From: JBDTDV01 sp039922875
Lineage (GTDB): Bacteria; Actinomycetota; Actinomycetes; Actinomycetales; Microbacteriaceae
Direction: 5' to 3'
DNA length: 54,079 nt
Assembly (NCBI GenBank): GCA_039922875.1
Contig: JBDTDV010000015.1
Location: forward strand, 1-54,079
Below the pieces are notes generated by a model that worked only from the letters and a program-made list of their open reading frames with translations, ran no database searches and was not told the DNA's origin. Position 1 is the first letter of the stretch, and the number at the start of each line of letters is the position of its first letter. The position numbers and the translations under genes were made by a program. Below are positions 21,472-30,137 of the stretch, in pieces.

Positions 21472-22398
21472 TCAGCGCGAGCCGGAATCCTCATCTCCGT
21501 GCTTGCGGGTGGCCAGGAACTTCTCCAGCTCGGCCGCGATCTCATCCGCGCTGGGCAGCGCACCGTCTTCATCGGTGAGCGGAGACTTGAGTGGGCTGTC
21601 CTCCATGTAGGCGTCATGGCGCTCCTCGAGCGCACCGACTAGGCGGCCGAGCTCCGGATTCGCCTTCACCTGCTCGTCGATCTTCGCGATGAAGTCGCGG
21701 TCGTCTTGCCGGAGCCGGTCGGTCGGGAAGATCAATCCCGTCGCCGTGCTGACGCTTTCCAGGGCGGTGACGGCGGCTGCCGGGTATTCCGTGTCGGCGA
21801 GGTAATGGGGAATCAGCAGCACGAAGCCTGCGGTGGGCAAGCCGAGCTGCTGCAGCTTGAACTCCACCAGATGCAACGCGTTGCCCGGTGCCTGGCTGCG
21901 CGGCTTCCAAACCGAAAGGGCGTCGATGAGCTCGGTGCGATTGCCGCTTACGGTGACCCCGATTCCGCGGGTGTGCGGCACAGGCATCGGGATGGCGTGC
22001 ACCCAGGTGGTCGTCGCGACGTGGTACCGCTCAATCAGCTCGAGGACCGCGGCGGCGAATTGCTCCCAGCGAAAGTCGGGTTCGAATCCGGTCAGCAGAA
22101 GGAACGGCTGATGAAGTTCGTCGTAGGCCAGTTCCAGGGTCAAGGTGAGCGGTTGGTAGTCGGTGAGGTGATCTTGATCGAAGAAGATCGTGGGGCGTCG
22201 CGCACGGTAGTCCAGCAGAATGTCGGCGTCAAAAGTGGCGACTGTATCGTGTTCGAGGGCTTCAAGCAGGTAGCTTCCAACTTGGGTCACCGCGGAACCG
22301 GCGTCGGCAAAACCAGTCAGTCCAGCCACCAAGTGGAGCCCCTCCGGTACGTCGGGGAGCTCCTGGTTGATCTGGTACAGGTCGCCCGGCTCGTTCAT
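21472..22398 (-). CDS. PAC2 family protein
   Basis: A 308-residue protein of the PAC2 family, named for proteasome assembly chaperone 2; actinobacterial members are soluble and of unknown function. Family features include LVAGLTGFADAGSAVTQVGSY near the N-terminus, DYRARRPTIFFD, and LLTGFEPDFRWEQFA. The C-terminal 60 residues are acidic and probably helical. No proteasome genes are in the window. The ATG is 6 nt after TAGAGT, again leaderless in appearance. It is divergent from lpdA across 232 bp. Confidence 0.9.
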   Translation of the reverse strand: MNEPGDLYQINQELPDVPEGLHLVAGLTGFADAGSAVTQVGSYLLEALEHDTVATFDADILLDYRARRPTIFFDQDHLTDYQPLTLTLELAYDELHQPFLLLTGFEPDFRWEQFAAAVLELIERYHVATTTWVHAIPMPVPHTRGIGVTVSGNRTELIDALSVWKPRSQAPGNALHLVEFKLQQLGLPTAGFVLLIPHYLADTEYPAAAVTALESVSTATGLIFPTDRLRQDDRDFIAKIDEQVKANPELGRLVGALEERHDAYMEDSPLKSPLTDEDGALPSADEIAAELEKFLATRKHGDEDSGSR

Positions 22399-22404
22399 GC
22401 TTTA

Positions 22405-22410
22405 ACTCTA
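22405..22410 (-). promoter_or_regulatory. -10 hexamer TAGAGT of a leaderless PAC2 promoter
   Basis: TAGAGT (minus strand) ends 6 nt before the ATG of the PAC2 gene, with TAAAGC between and no Shine-Dalgarno sequence. Confidence 0.45.
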
Positions 22411-22630
22411 TTCGCCCTGCGCTTAACACTTCCCACTTAGCCGCGCAATGGGGCATGCCGTGAGCGAACACGCCGGATACGGCTATGCGGGCGGCGCGCA
22501 ATTGCAGCCGTAGTAAGGTCGTAGGGGCAAGAAAAGCTTGCCGATTATGCCCGTTCCTGCGTCGACATCGTCCTTGCCGTCTGTCTGGAGCGGCCCGTAG
22601 CGGAATCCTGATGCGCGAGGGAGTAACTGG

Positions 22631-24004
22631 GTGTCGGAACAAAATTTTGACGTTGTAGTACTCGGTGGTGGAAGTGGTGGTTACGCGGCAGCTCTGCGCG
22701 CGAGCCAACTCGGACTCACCGTCGGTCTGATCGAGAAGGACAAGGTCGGCGGCACCTGCCTGCACCGCGGCTGCATCCCGACGAAGGCGCTGCTGCACGC
22801 GGCGGAAGTCGCGGATGTTTCGCGCGAGTCGGCCAAGTTCGGCATCACCACAACCTTCGAAGGCATCGACCTGGCCGGGGTGACCGCGTACCGCGAGGGA
22901 GTCGTCGCGAAGAAGTACAAGGGCCTGGCCGGCCTGATCAAGGCTCGCGGAATTACCGTGATCGAGGGCGAGGGTCGTCTCGCCTCCGCCACGACCGTCC
23001 AGGTCGGCGACGACACCATCGTCGGCAAGAACCTCATCCTGGCCAGCGGCTCGTATTCCCGTTCGCTGCCTGGACTGGAAATCGGCGGTCGGGTGATGAC
23101 CAGCGAGCAGGCGCTGGAGTTGGACTTCGTACCCAAGAAGGTCGCCGTTCTCGGCGGCGGAGTCATCGGGGTCGAGTTCGCCAGCGTCTGGAAGTCGTTC
23201 GGCGCCGACGTCACCATCATCGAAGCGTTGCCGCATCTGGTGCCCAACGAAGACGAAACGATGAGCAAGTCACTGGAGCGCGCTTTCCGGCGCCGCGGGA
23301 TCGACTTCCGACTGGGAGTGCGATTCTCCGGCGTCACCCAAGATGACAACGGCGTCGCGATCACGCTGGAGAACGGCGATACGGTCGACGCGGAGCTCTT
23401 GCTGGTCGCGGTCGGGCGGGGCCCGTCCACGGCGAACCTCGGATACGAGGAGCAAGGCATCACGATGGAGCGTGGATTCGTGATCACCAACGAACGCCTG
23501 GCGACCAGCGTGCCCGGGATCTACGCCGTCGGAGACATCGTTCCCGGCCTGCAACTGGCGCACCGCGGGTTCCAGCAGGGCATCTTCGTCGCTGAGGAGA
23601 TCGCCGGACTGAATCCGATCGTCATCGAAGACCTCAACATCCCGAAGGTGACCTATTGCGACCCTGAAGTCGCCTCGATCGGGCTCTCCGAGGTAAAGGC
23701 GGCTGAGAAGTACGGCGCGGACCAGGTCGTCAGCTATGACTACAGCCTGGCCGGCAATGGCAAAAGCGAGATCATCGGGACCTCCGGCTCGGTCAAGGTC
23801 GTGCGGGTCAAAGATGGCCCGGTCGTCGGAGTGCACATGATCGGTGCCCGGGTGGGCGAGCTGATTGGTGAAGCCCAACTGGCCGTCAACTGGGAGGCCT
23901 ACCCCGAAGACATCGCCCCGCTGATCCACGCGCACCCGACCCAGGGTGAGTCGCTCGGGGAGGCGTTCCTGTACCTCGCCGGAAAGCCGCTGCACACGCT
24001 GTAG
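22631..24004 (+). CDS. lpdA: Dihydrolipoyl dehydrogenase (E3)
   Basis: The FAD enzyme that reoxidises dihydrolipoyl groups of the 2-oxoacid dehydrogenase complexes using NAD. In 457 residues it shows the FAD motif VVLGGGSGGYAAALRA, the redox disulfide GGTCLHRGCIP, the NAD motif VAVLGGGVIGVEFAS, the second FAD contact GIYAVGDIVPG, and the His-Glu active-site pair in HAHPTQGESLGEAF. The start is GTG at 22631 with GAGGGAG upstream. sucB follows 69 bp later, so E3 and E2 are made together. Confidence 0.97.
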   Translation: MSEQNFDVVVLGGGSGGYAAALRASQLGLTVGLIEKDKVGGTCLHRGCIPTKALLHAAEVADVSRESAKFGITTTFEGIDLAGVTAYREGVVAKKYKGLAGLIKARGITVIEGEGRLASATTVQVGDDTIVGKNLILASGSYSRSLPGLEIGGRVMTSEQALELDFVPKKVAVLGGGVIGVEFASVWKSFGADVTIIEALPHLVPNEDETMSKSLERAFRRRGIDFRLGVRFSGVTQDDNGVAITLENGDTVDAELLLVAVGRGPSTANLGYEEQGITMERGFVITNERLATSVPGIYAVGDIVPGLQLAHRGFQQGIFVAEEIAGLNPIVIEDLNIPKVTYCDPEVASIGLSEVKAAEKYGADQVVSYDYSLAGNGKSEIIGTSGSVKVVRVKDGPVVGVHMIGARVGELIGEAQLAVNWEAYPEDIAPLIHAHPTQGESLGEAFLYLAGKPLHTL

Positions 24005-24073
24005 CACGGGCGACGCGCCGACCCGGCAACTAAGCTGCTAGATAACAAGAATGGTTCAAAAGGAGACACAGTC

Positions 24074-25609
24074 ATGAGCGAATCCGTTAGCCTACCGGCA
24101 CTCGGAGAGAGTGTCACGGAAGGCACGGTCACCCGTTGGCTTAAGAATGTCGGGGATCGGGTAGAAGTCGACGAGCCCCTCCTCGAAGTCTCCACCGACA
24201 AAGTAGACACCGAGATCCCCTCTCCGGTCGCCGGGTTCGTTGAGAAGATCCTGGTGCAGGAGGACGAGACGGTCGAGGTCGGCACCGCGCTGGTGACCAT
24301 CGGGGACGGTTCGGAGGCCGCGGCAGAGGCCGCCGAACCCTCGACGCCGCAGGCGGCACCGGCAGTGGCAGAGGCGGCACCCACAGCCGAACCGGCACCA
24401 GCACCGGCAGCCGAGGCGGCACCGGCACCCGAAGCCGCACATCCGGCGGCAGCATCGCCCGAGGCTGAGCCGGCGGCGCACACCGGTGCGGTCACTCCCC
24501 AGCCAGAACCCGTAGCAGCCGCCGCGTCCGCTCCGGCTACCCAGGCGCAGCCCACCGAGTCCGTGCCGCCTACCCAGCCGATCCCCGCACCGGATGTGCA
24601 AGACAGCGCCGTGGCGGCGTCGGAGTCCAAGACAGACGCATCGGCACCGGCGGTCGCAACCGAACAGCCTTCGGGACCTGCCGCGCCTGTACCGACCCGT
24701 GGCGGCTCTCACTCTGGTTCGGGATACGTCACCCCGATCGTGCGTAAGCTGGCCAACGACCAGGGCGTCGACCTCTCCAGCATCACCGGGAGCGGCATCG
24801 GTGGGCGGATCCGCAAGGAGGACATCCTGTCTGCCGGGGCGGCCGGAAAGGCCCAACGGTCGACTGCACCTCGGGCCGTGGCCGAAGTGTCTCCGCTCCG
24901 CGGGACCACCCAGCCGATGTCCCGCCTCCGCAAGGTCATCGCCGAGCGTGCCGTCAAGTCGATGCAGGCTTCCGCGCAACTGAGCACTGTGATCGAGGTG
25001 GATGTCACCAAGGTCGCCGCGTACCGCGACCAGGTGAAGGATGACTTCCAGGCCAAGACTGGAACCAAACTCTCGTTCCTGCCGTTCTTTGCGCTGGCGG
25101 CCACCGAGGCGCTGAAAACCTATCCGATCGTCAACGCGACGATCGATGGCGACTCGATCATCTATCCCGACCATGAGAATCTGAGTATTGCGGTCGAGAC
25201 GGAGCGCGGCCTTCTCACCCCGGTCATCCGTGACGCCGGATCGCTGAACATCGCCCAGCTGGCCGGCGAGATCGCCGACCTCGCCGAGCGCACCCGTGAA
25301 AACAAGATGAAGCCGGACGAACTGGCCAACGGTACGTTCACCCTGACCAACACCGGGTCCCGGGGGGCGCTCTTCGACACCCCGGTCGTCTTCCTGCCGC
25401 AGTCGGCAATCCTCGGCACCGGAGTCGTGACCAAGAAGCCGATCGTGATCTCGGCCGACGGAATGGACTCGATCGCCATCCGCTCAACGGTCTATCTCGC
25501 GCTCTCCTACGATCACCGCATCATCGACGGTGCGGATGCGGCCGGGTATCTCGGAGCGGTCAAGGATCGGTTGGAAGCGGGAGACTTCGAGGCCGACCTC
25601 GGAATCTGA
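24074..25609 (+). CDS. sucB: 2-oxoacid dehydrogenase E2 (dihydrolipoamide acyltransferase)
   Basis: The E2 core of the 2-oxoglutarate and/or pyruvate dehydrogenase complex, 511 residues. Order: one lipoyl domain (residues 1-78; lipoyl Lys in STDKVDTEIPSP), a long Ala/Pro/Glu-rich linker to about 215, a peripheral subunit-binding domain (YVTPIVRKLANDQGVDLSSI), and the catalytic domain with the acyltransferase motif DHRIIDG near the C-terminus. A strong AAGGAG lies 11 nt before the ATG, and TAGATAAC at about 24035 is a plausible -10 for a promoter in the 69-bp gap. One lipoyl domain instead of two or three is noted. Confidence 0.94.
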   Translation: MSESVSLPALGESVTEGTVTRWLKNVGDRVEVDEPLLEVSTDKVDTEIPSPVAGFVEKILVQEDETVEVGTALVTIGDGSEAAAEAAEPSTPQAAPAVAEAAPTAEPAPAPAAEAAPAPEAAHPAAASPEAEPAAHTGAVTPQPEPVAAAASAPATQAQPTESVPPTQPIPAPDVQDSAVAASESKTDASAPAVATEQPSGPAAPVPTRGGSHSGSGYVTPIVRKLANDQGVDLSSITGSGIGGRIRKEDILSAGAAGKAQRSTAPRAVAEVSPLRGTTQPMSRLRKVIAERAVKSMQASAQLSTVIEVDVTKVAAYRDQVKDDFQAKTGTKLSFLPFFALAATEALKTYPIVNATIDGDSIIYPDHENLSIAVETERGLLTPVIRDAGSLNIAQLAGEIADLAERTRENKMKPDELANGTFTLTNTGSRGALFDTPVVFLPQSAILGTGVVTKKPIVISADGMDSIAIRSTVYLALSYDHRIIDGADAAGYLGAVKDRLEAGDFEADLGI

Positions 25610-25628
25610 GCGCCGCCGTTACGTGAAT

Positions 25629-25682
25629 CTGGGCGTCCCGATACCTGTCTGGGCGTCCCGATACCTGGCTATCGCCGATAGC
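25629..25682. repeat. 20-bp tandem repeat and small hairpin between sucB and the pseudokinase gene
   Basis: Two units of CTGGGCGTCCCGATACCTG(T/G) run from 25629-25648 and 25649-25668. They are followed at once by the hairpin GCTATC-gcc-GATAGC (25668-25682). The pair sits in the 76-bp gap between convergent genes. The hairpin has no T-tract, so terminator function is uncertain. Confidence 0.7.
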
Positions 25683-25685
25683 GGG

Positions 25686-27170
25686 CTACGGTATGGGCTG
25701 CATCGCAAAGATCTCGCGCAGGCGCCATCCACCTTCACCCTTGATCAGAAACGCGGATGCCGCCTCACCCCCGGCTGGCGTGTCAAGTGTCCCTGGCGCC
25801 ACGGCTAGCGCGACAAGCGCGGAGTTTCCGGTGCGCTGGATCAAGGACGCGGCGAAGCCGGCGAACCGGCCAGGATCGTAGAGACCAGGACGTACCGGAT
25901 CTGGCGTGCCCGCGGCGGTCCCGACCGACTGCCGGTCGGCGTCATGGATCGCCGAATCCCGCTGGTCCACTTGGTCCAGGCAGGCGAGAGTCCGTGACCG
26001 AAGACAACCATCCCGAATTCGCAGCAGCGCGAGGGCGGCCGCGACCGGGTCGTCTGTGTCGGCAGGAGGGCTCGAGGTCCGGGCCGGTAACCGATTCCGT
26101 GGCGGCTGCGAGGTCTGCGACGGCGGCCGTTGTGCTGATGATGCGGGCAATTCGGGGCGTCCCGCTGGCCCGGCCCGCGACGTCGCCCCGGTGGGCAGCA
26201 GGGTTATCAGCGTGATCAACAGTGCACAACTGAGTGCACAGGCGAACCAGACCTGTCTGCGTTTGGACCGTAGCCGGCAAAGCAGCCGTTCTCTAAGCAT
26301 CCTCAGCGGCCGTCCGTCGATCAAGGTGGCGATGATCGCGGGAAATGGCGATTCACGGCCGCGTTGTTCGGCAACCGCACCGCGGCCCTTTCGCGCCGCC
26401 CCGGGCAACCGCAGTGGTTCGGCAAAACGCGCCTCTGGCGTCGGTTCGGCGAACCGCAGTCGTACCGGAGCGGGCTGCGCGATGGCGAACACGAGCTCTT
26501 CCAGCCGCTCGAGATCCGGCTCCGCTCGCCCGTCTGCCAACGCAGAGCAGGCGGCGACGAAGTCGTTCAACTGATCGCAGCGGTGTGCCGAGTCGACCCG
26601 GTCGCACACCGACTGGGCCAGTACGGCCAGGCGCCGGTAATCTTCCAGCACGATCGGATTGAGTCCTCGGGCAGCGCCGCGTTCCGATCGCATCTCCAAC
26701 CGCTCCGCATGGCCCAGACCGATCAGCACCGGCCGCCCAGCCGCTCCGAAAAGCACCGTGCTGCCGGTCAAACGGCCATGCGCGAACCCGCTGGAATGCA
26801 GATCATTCAGTCCCCTGACCAGCGATGCGACGATCGTCACCGCCTCCCCCGCGGCCAGCTGGGTTCGGACCCGCAGAAGTCGGCTCAGCTGACCCTCCGG
26901 TAGTCGCTCCAGGATGAGGGCACAGCCACCGTCCGCGAGGGTGGCCACATCGATGAGGGCCACCACATGCTCGGAGCGTGCCGCCGCCAGAGCGGCAATC
27001 TCCGTGTCGATGCTGGTTGCTGTCGCGCCCCGGCCGAAGACTTTCACGGCCACCGCGTCGGCTGCACCTTCGGCGCCCCGCGGCGGATGACCAAGGTAGA
27101 CCTCCGACCGGCCACCCGAACCGAGCTTCCTGACGATTTCGTAGCCGGCAATCTCCCTCATGCGTGTCAT
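25686..27170 (-). CDS. Membrane-anchored Ser/Thr kinase-like pseudokinase
   Basis: A 494-residue protein with a kinase-fold domain (about 9-235), a cytoplasmic linker, one transmembrane helix (about 307-326) and a 165-residue outer domain beginning with a Pro/Ser/Thr-rich stretch. The N-lobe is near normal: GSGGRSEVYLG loop, Lys43 in VAVKVFG, Glu in DTEIAAL. The catalytic loop is not: HRD is His131-Gly-Arg, the metal-binding Asn is Thr, and DFG is Gly151-Leu-Gly. Phosphotransfer is therefore unlikely. The PknB-like layout suggests a sensor or scaffold. Start at MTRMREIAGYE (27170) or the ATG at 27161; neither has a clear ribosome site. Confidence 0.8.
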   Translation of the reverse strand: MTRMREIAGYEIVRKLGSGGRSEVYLGHPPRGAEGAADAVAVKVFGRGATATSIDTEIAALAAARSEHVVALIDVATLADGGCALILERLPEGQLSRLLRVRTQLAAGEAVTIVASLVRGLNDLHSSGFAHGRLTGSTVLFGAAGRPVLIGLGHAERLEMRSERGAARGLNPIVLEDYRRLAVLAQSVCDRVDSAHRCDQLNDFVAACSALADGRAEPDLERLEELVFAIAQPAPVRLRFAEPTPEARFAEPLRLPGAARKGRGAVAEQRGRESPFPAIIATLIDGRPLRMLRERLLCRLRSKRRQVWFACALSCALLITLITLLPTGATSRAGPAGRPELPASSAQRPPSQTSQPPRNRLPARTSSPPADTDDPVAAALALLRIRDGCLRSRTLACLDQVDQRDSAIHDADRQSVGTAAGTPDPVRPGLYDPGRFAGFAASLIQRTGNSALVALAVAPGTLDTPAGGEAASAFLIKGEGGWRLREIFAMQPIP

Positions 27171-27335
27171 CTTCGGCGGTCGCGGCGCCTGCGCGTGAGA
27201 AGAGCACCGAATTGTGCACAACCGGGTGCCGCCGGGTGGCGTGCAGGAGTGCTGAGATCTCGCCCTGCCCGCTCCTGCTCCGCACCCGCCGCCTGAGAAT
27301 CCATCCGCCGGTCCTGTGCAGTGGGCGCGAATCGG

Positions 27336-27341
27336 TATCCT
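27336..27341 (+). promoter_or_regulatory. -10 hexamer TATCCT of a leaderless DUF4191 promoter
   Basis: TATCCT ends 7 nt before the ATG at 27349. It is part of the inverted repeat GGTATC-cta-GATACC (27334-27348 overall), which abuts the start codon, so an operator role is also possible. Confidence 0.5.
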
Positions 27342-27348
27342 AGATACC

Positions 27349-28050
27349 ATGGCACGAAGCAAGGACAAGTCCGGAAAGAAGCCCGGCCGCATCAAACAGA
27401 TGTGGCAGGTCTTCCAGATGACCAGGCGCTACGACAAGCGTGCGGTGCTGTACCTCAGCATCGGGTTCGCGGTGCCGGTCATCGTGGCCGTCGTGCTTGC
27501 ACTTCTCTTCGGTGATGGAAGCGCGTTCACCATCGCGCTCTGGTGCATTACCGGGGTGATGGGGGGATTCCTCGCCGCGCTGATCATCCTCGGTCGCCGT
27601 GCCGAGAAAGCCGCCTATTCGCAAATCCAGGGCCAGCCGGGTGCGGTCGGGGCCGTGCTGCGCAGTTCGCTGCGGAAGGGCTGGCAGGGCAACGAGATGC
27701 CTATCGCCGTCAATGGCAAGACCCACGACGCGGTGTACCGAGCCGTGGGGCGTGGCGGCGTGGTGCTGATCAGCGAGGGGCCGAAGACCAGGACCGGGCG
27801 GATGCTGGACGAGGAGCGGCGCAAGGTCACCAAGGTTCTGCCCAATGTTCCAATCACCACGCTCAACGTCGGCCCGGACAAAGACGCCACCGCCCTGCAC
27901 AAGATTTCGCGGCGCCTCGCCAAGCTCAAACCGATTCTCACCAAGGCCGAGGTTCTGGCGGTCAGCAACCGGCTCAGCTCCCTGACCAATCCGCTGCCGA
28001 TCCCCAAGGGAATCGATCCGATGAAGGTGCGCGCCCAGCGCTCGCGCTGA
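27349..28050 (+). CDS. DUF4191 membrane protein
   Basis: A 233-residue protein of the actinobacterial DUF4191 family. A basic N-terminus (MARSKDKSGKKPGRIKQMWQ) is followed by two transmembrane helices (about 35-57 and 62-83) and a soluble C-terminal domain with GAVGAVLRSSLRKGWQGNEMP, EGPKTRTGRMLDEERRK and VGPDKDATALHKISRRLAKL. Its function is unknown. It usually lies beside lipA and the RDD gene upstream of glnA; here lipA and lipB are absent from the expected place. No ribosome site precedes the ATG. Confidence 0.9.
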   Translation: MARSKDKSGKKPGRIKQMWQVFQMTRRYDKRAVLYLSIGFAVPVIVAVVLALLFGDGSAFTIALWCITGVMGGFLAALIILGRRAEKAAYSQIQGQPGAVGAVLRSSLRKGWQGNEMPIAVNGKTHDAVYRAVGRGGVVLISEGPKTRTGRMLDEERRKVTKVLPNVPITTLNVGPDKDATALHKISRRLAKLKPILTKAEVLAVSNRLSSLTNPLPIPKGIDPMKVRAQRSR

Positions 28051-28113
28051 TCCCAGTCCCTGAGCGGCCCAGCGCCGGTTAGACCAGAGCCGGCCGAAGC
28101 TCAAGGGTCGCTG

Positions 28114-28542
28114 TTAGAACCGGATCAACACCGTGCCGGCGACGGAGTCGTGAAAACCGCGTTGATCCGAATCCCAGACCAGCGCCGGGATGACCAAGGC
28201 CAACAGCACGCTGCGGACGATCGGACGCCACCAGCCGACGTATCCGCCGCGAATCGGAACCACCCGCATGCCGACCAGGCGATGGCCGATGCTGCCGCCG
28301 AGCGTCGGGATGAAGATGATCTGGAGCAGGGCGAACACACCGGCGGTAAACCACGGATCCAGAGTCAAGAACACGTTGCACAGCAGCAGGGTCATCGCCC
28401 AGTCAATCGACAACGCGGCGATCCGACGGCCGATGCGCCCAACCGAACCGCGGCCGGATGCCGGCAGCCCGAGACGCTCCCCCGGCCATCGGCTGGGGGC
28501 CAGATCACCGAATCGAGTCGGTGTCGCATCCCGCTTGGCCAT
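28114..28542 (-). CDS. RDD family membrane protein
   Basis: A 142-residue protein with the RDD signature: GRIGRRIAALSIDWAMTLLL (Arg and Asp at the first helix) and a later PTLGGSIGHRLVGMRVV. It has three to four hydrophobic helices. RDD proteins are small membrane proteins, some proposed as transporters; this one has no assigned role. Its position between DUF4191 and glnA is conserved in actinobacteria. The start at 28540-28542 (MAKRDATPT) follows TAGACT by 7 nt, so the mRNA is probably leaderless. Confidence 0.87.
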   Translation of the reverse strand: MAKRDATPTRFGDLAPSRWPGERLGLPASGRGSVGRIGRRIAALSIDWAMTLLLCNVFLTLDPWFTAGVFALLQIIFIPTLGGSIGHRLVGMRVVPIRGGYVGWWRPIVRSVLLALVIPALVWDSDQRGFHDSVAGTVLIRF

Positions 28543-28549
28543 GCTCTGA

Positions 28550-28555
28550 AGTCTA
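28550..28555 (-). promoter_or_regulatory. -10 hexamer TAGACT of a leaderless RDD-gene promoter
   Basis: TAGACT (minus strand) ends 7 nt before the RDD gene ATG with TCAGAGC between. It lies 18 bp from the GlnR boxes of the divergent glnA promoter, so the same regulator could touch both. Confidence 0.45.
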
Positions 28556-28572
28556 CCGACCGTGCGGCGGGC

Positions 28573-28610
28573 GTAACATTCTGGAAACATTGGGGACACG
28601 GCGCAGAAAC
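28573..28610 (+). promoter_or_regulatory. Tandem GlnR boxes (a1-b1-a2-b2) upstream of glnA
   Basis: The sequence reads GTAAC-n6-GAAAC-n6-GACAC-n6-GAAAC, four pentamers exactly 11 bp apart. This matches the a-box/b-box layout known for GlnR, the OmpR-type nitrogen regulator of Streptomyces and mycobacteria, at glnA promoters. The boxes end about 78 bp before the glnA ATG. TATCGT at 28631 is a candidate -10 just downstream. Confidence 0.8.
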
Positions 28611-28688
28611 CCAGCCGGAATATGGTGTCGTATCGTAAGCGGTGTCCCGTTCAGCCCATCTAGCCCAGACCACCTTGGAGCCTTCTGC

Positions 28689-30113
28689 ATGTTTAGCGAT
28701 TCGTCCGAAGTACTTGCCTTTATCAAGGAAACGGACGTGAAATTCCTCGACCTCCGTTTCACCGACCTCCCCGGCGTGCAACAGCACTTCAACATCCCGG
28801 CATCAACGGTTGACGAGGAATTCTTCTCGGTCGGGCAGCTCTTCGACGGCTCCTCGATCCGCGGCTTCGCGTCCATTCACGAGTCGGATATGCAATTGAT
28901 CCCGGACGTCTCCACCGCCTACATCGATCCGTTCCGCATCGAACGCACCCTGATCATGATCTTCGACATCTACAACCCGCGTAACGGAGAGATCTACTCG
29001 AAAGATCCGCGTCAGGTGGCCAGAAAGGCCGAGAAGTACCTGGCCTCGACTGGAATCGCAGACACCGCGTTCTTCGCTTCCGAAGCCGAGTTCTATATTT
29101 TCGATGACGTGCGGTACGAGGTCAACCAGCACTCCAGCTTCTACAGCGTCGACTCGAACGAGGGCGCCTGGAACACCGGCCGTGCCGAAGACGGCGGCAA
29201 CCTCGGCAACAAGACCCCGTTCAAGGGCGGTTACTTCCCGGTCAGCCCGGCCGATCAACAGGGCGACCTCCGCGACGACATCTGCTTGAAGCTGATCGAC
29301 TCCGGACTGAGCCTCGAGCGCGCGCACCACGAGGTCGGCAGCGGCGGCCAGGGTGAGATCAATTACCGTTTTGACACCATGGTGCACGCCGCAGACGACC
29401 TGCTGAAATTCAAGTACATCGTCAAGAACACCGCCAGCGAGTGGGGAAAAACCGCAACGTTCATGCCTAAGCCGCTGTTCGGCGACAACGGGTCGGGGAT
29501 GCACACCCACCAGTCGCTGTGGAACGGCTCCACGCCGCTGTTCTACGACGAGGCCGGCTATGGCGGACTCTCCGACATCGCCAGGTGGTACATCGGCGGC
29601 CTGCTTCAGCACGCCCCCGCTGTGCTGGCCTTCACCAACCCGAGCATCAACTCGTTCCGACGTCTGGTTCCCGGCTTCGAGGCCCCGGTCAACTTGGTCT
29701 ATTCGGCCGGAAACCGCTCCGCCTGCATCCGAATCCCGATCACCGGCTCGAACCCGAAGGCCAAACGTCTGGAGTTCCGGGTGCCCGACGCGTCTGGCAA
29801 CCCGTACCTCGCCTTCGCCGCGCAGCTGATGGCCGGCCTGGACGGGATCAAGAACCGGATCGAGCCGCACGAGCCGGTGGACAAAGACCTCTACGAGCTG
29901 CCGCCGGAAGAAGCCAAGAACATCCCCCAGCTGCCGGCATCGCTCGAGGCGGCCTTGGAGGCGCTGGAAGCCGATCACGACTTCCTACTCGCCGGCAACG
30001 TATTCACGCCGGAGCTGTTGGAAACCTGGATCGATTTCAAGCGCGAGCGGGAGATCAAGCCGCTGGCCCAGCGTCCGCACCCCTTCGAGTACGAGCTGTA
30101 CTACGGGGTGTGA
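28689..30113 (+). CDS. glnA: Glutamine synthetase, type I (adenylylation-regulated)
   Basis: Makes glutamine from glutamate, ammonia and ATP. The 474-residue protein has FDGSSIRGFASIHESDM, EAEFYIFDD, HHEVGSGGQGEINYRFD, FMPKPLFGDNGSGMHTHQS and NSFRRLVPGFEAPVN, all core active-site segments. The adenylylation loop DLYELPPEE is present, marking the GlnE-controlled class. The ATG at 28689 has GGAG 9 nt upstream. It is preceded by four GlnR boxes, so expression should rise under nitrogen limitation if GlnR activates. glnE converges on it from the other side, 24 bp away. Confidence 0.97.
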   Translation: MFSDSSEVLAFIKETDVKFLDLRFTDLPGVQQHFNIPASTVDEEFFSVGQLFDGSSIRGFASIHESDMQLIPDVSTAYIDPFRIERTLIMIFDIYNPRNGEIYSKDPRQVARKAEKYLASTGIADTAFFASEAEFYIFDDVRYEVNQHSSFYSVDSNEGAWNTGRAEDGGNLGNKTPFKGGYFPVSPADQQGDLRDDICLKLIDSGLSLERAHHEVGSGGQGEINYRFDTMVHAADDLLKFKYIVKNTASEWGKTATFMPKPLFGDNGSGMHTHQSLWNGSTPLFYDEAGYGGLSDIARWYIGGLLQHAPAVLAFTNPSINSFRRLVPGFEAPVNLVYSAGNRSACIRIPITGSNPKAKRLEFRVPDASGNPYLAFAAQLMAGLDGIKNRIEPHEPVDKDLYELPPEEAKNIPQLPASLEAALEALEADHDFLLAGNVFTPELLETWIDFKREREIKPLAQRPHPFEYELYYGV

Positions 30114-30116
30114 CAG

Positions 30117-30136
30117 CCTGACATTTCGAAGTCAGG
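30117..30136. terminator. Hairpin between convergent glnA and glnE
   Basis: CCTGAC-atttcgaa-GTCAGG forms a 6-bp stem with an 8-nt loop that itself contains TTCGAA. It fills the 24-bp gap between the two stop codons and could act in both directions. No T-tract follows, so factor-independent termination would be weak. Confidence 0.45.
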
Positions 30137-30137
30137 G

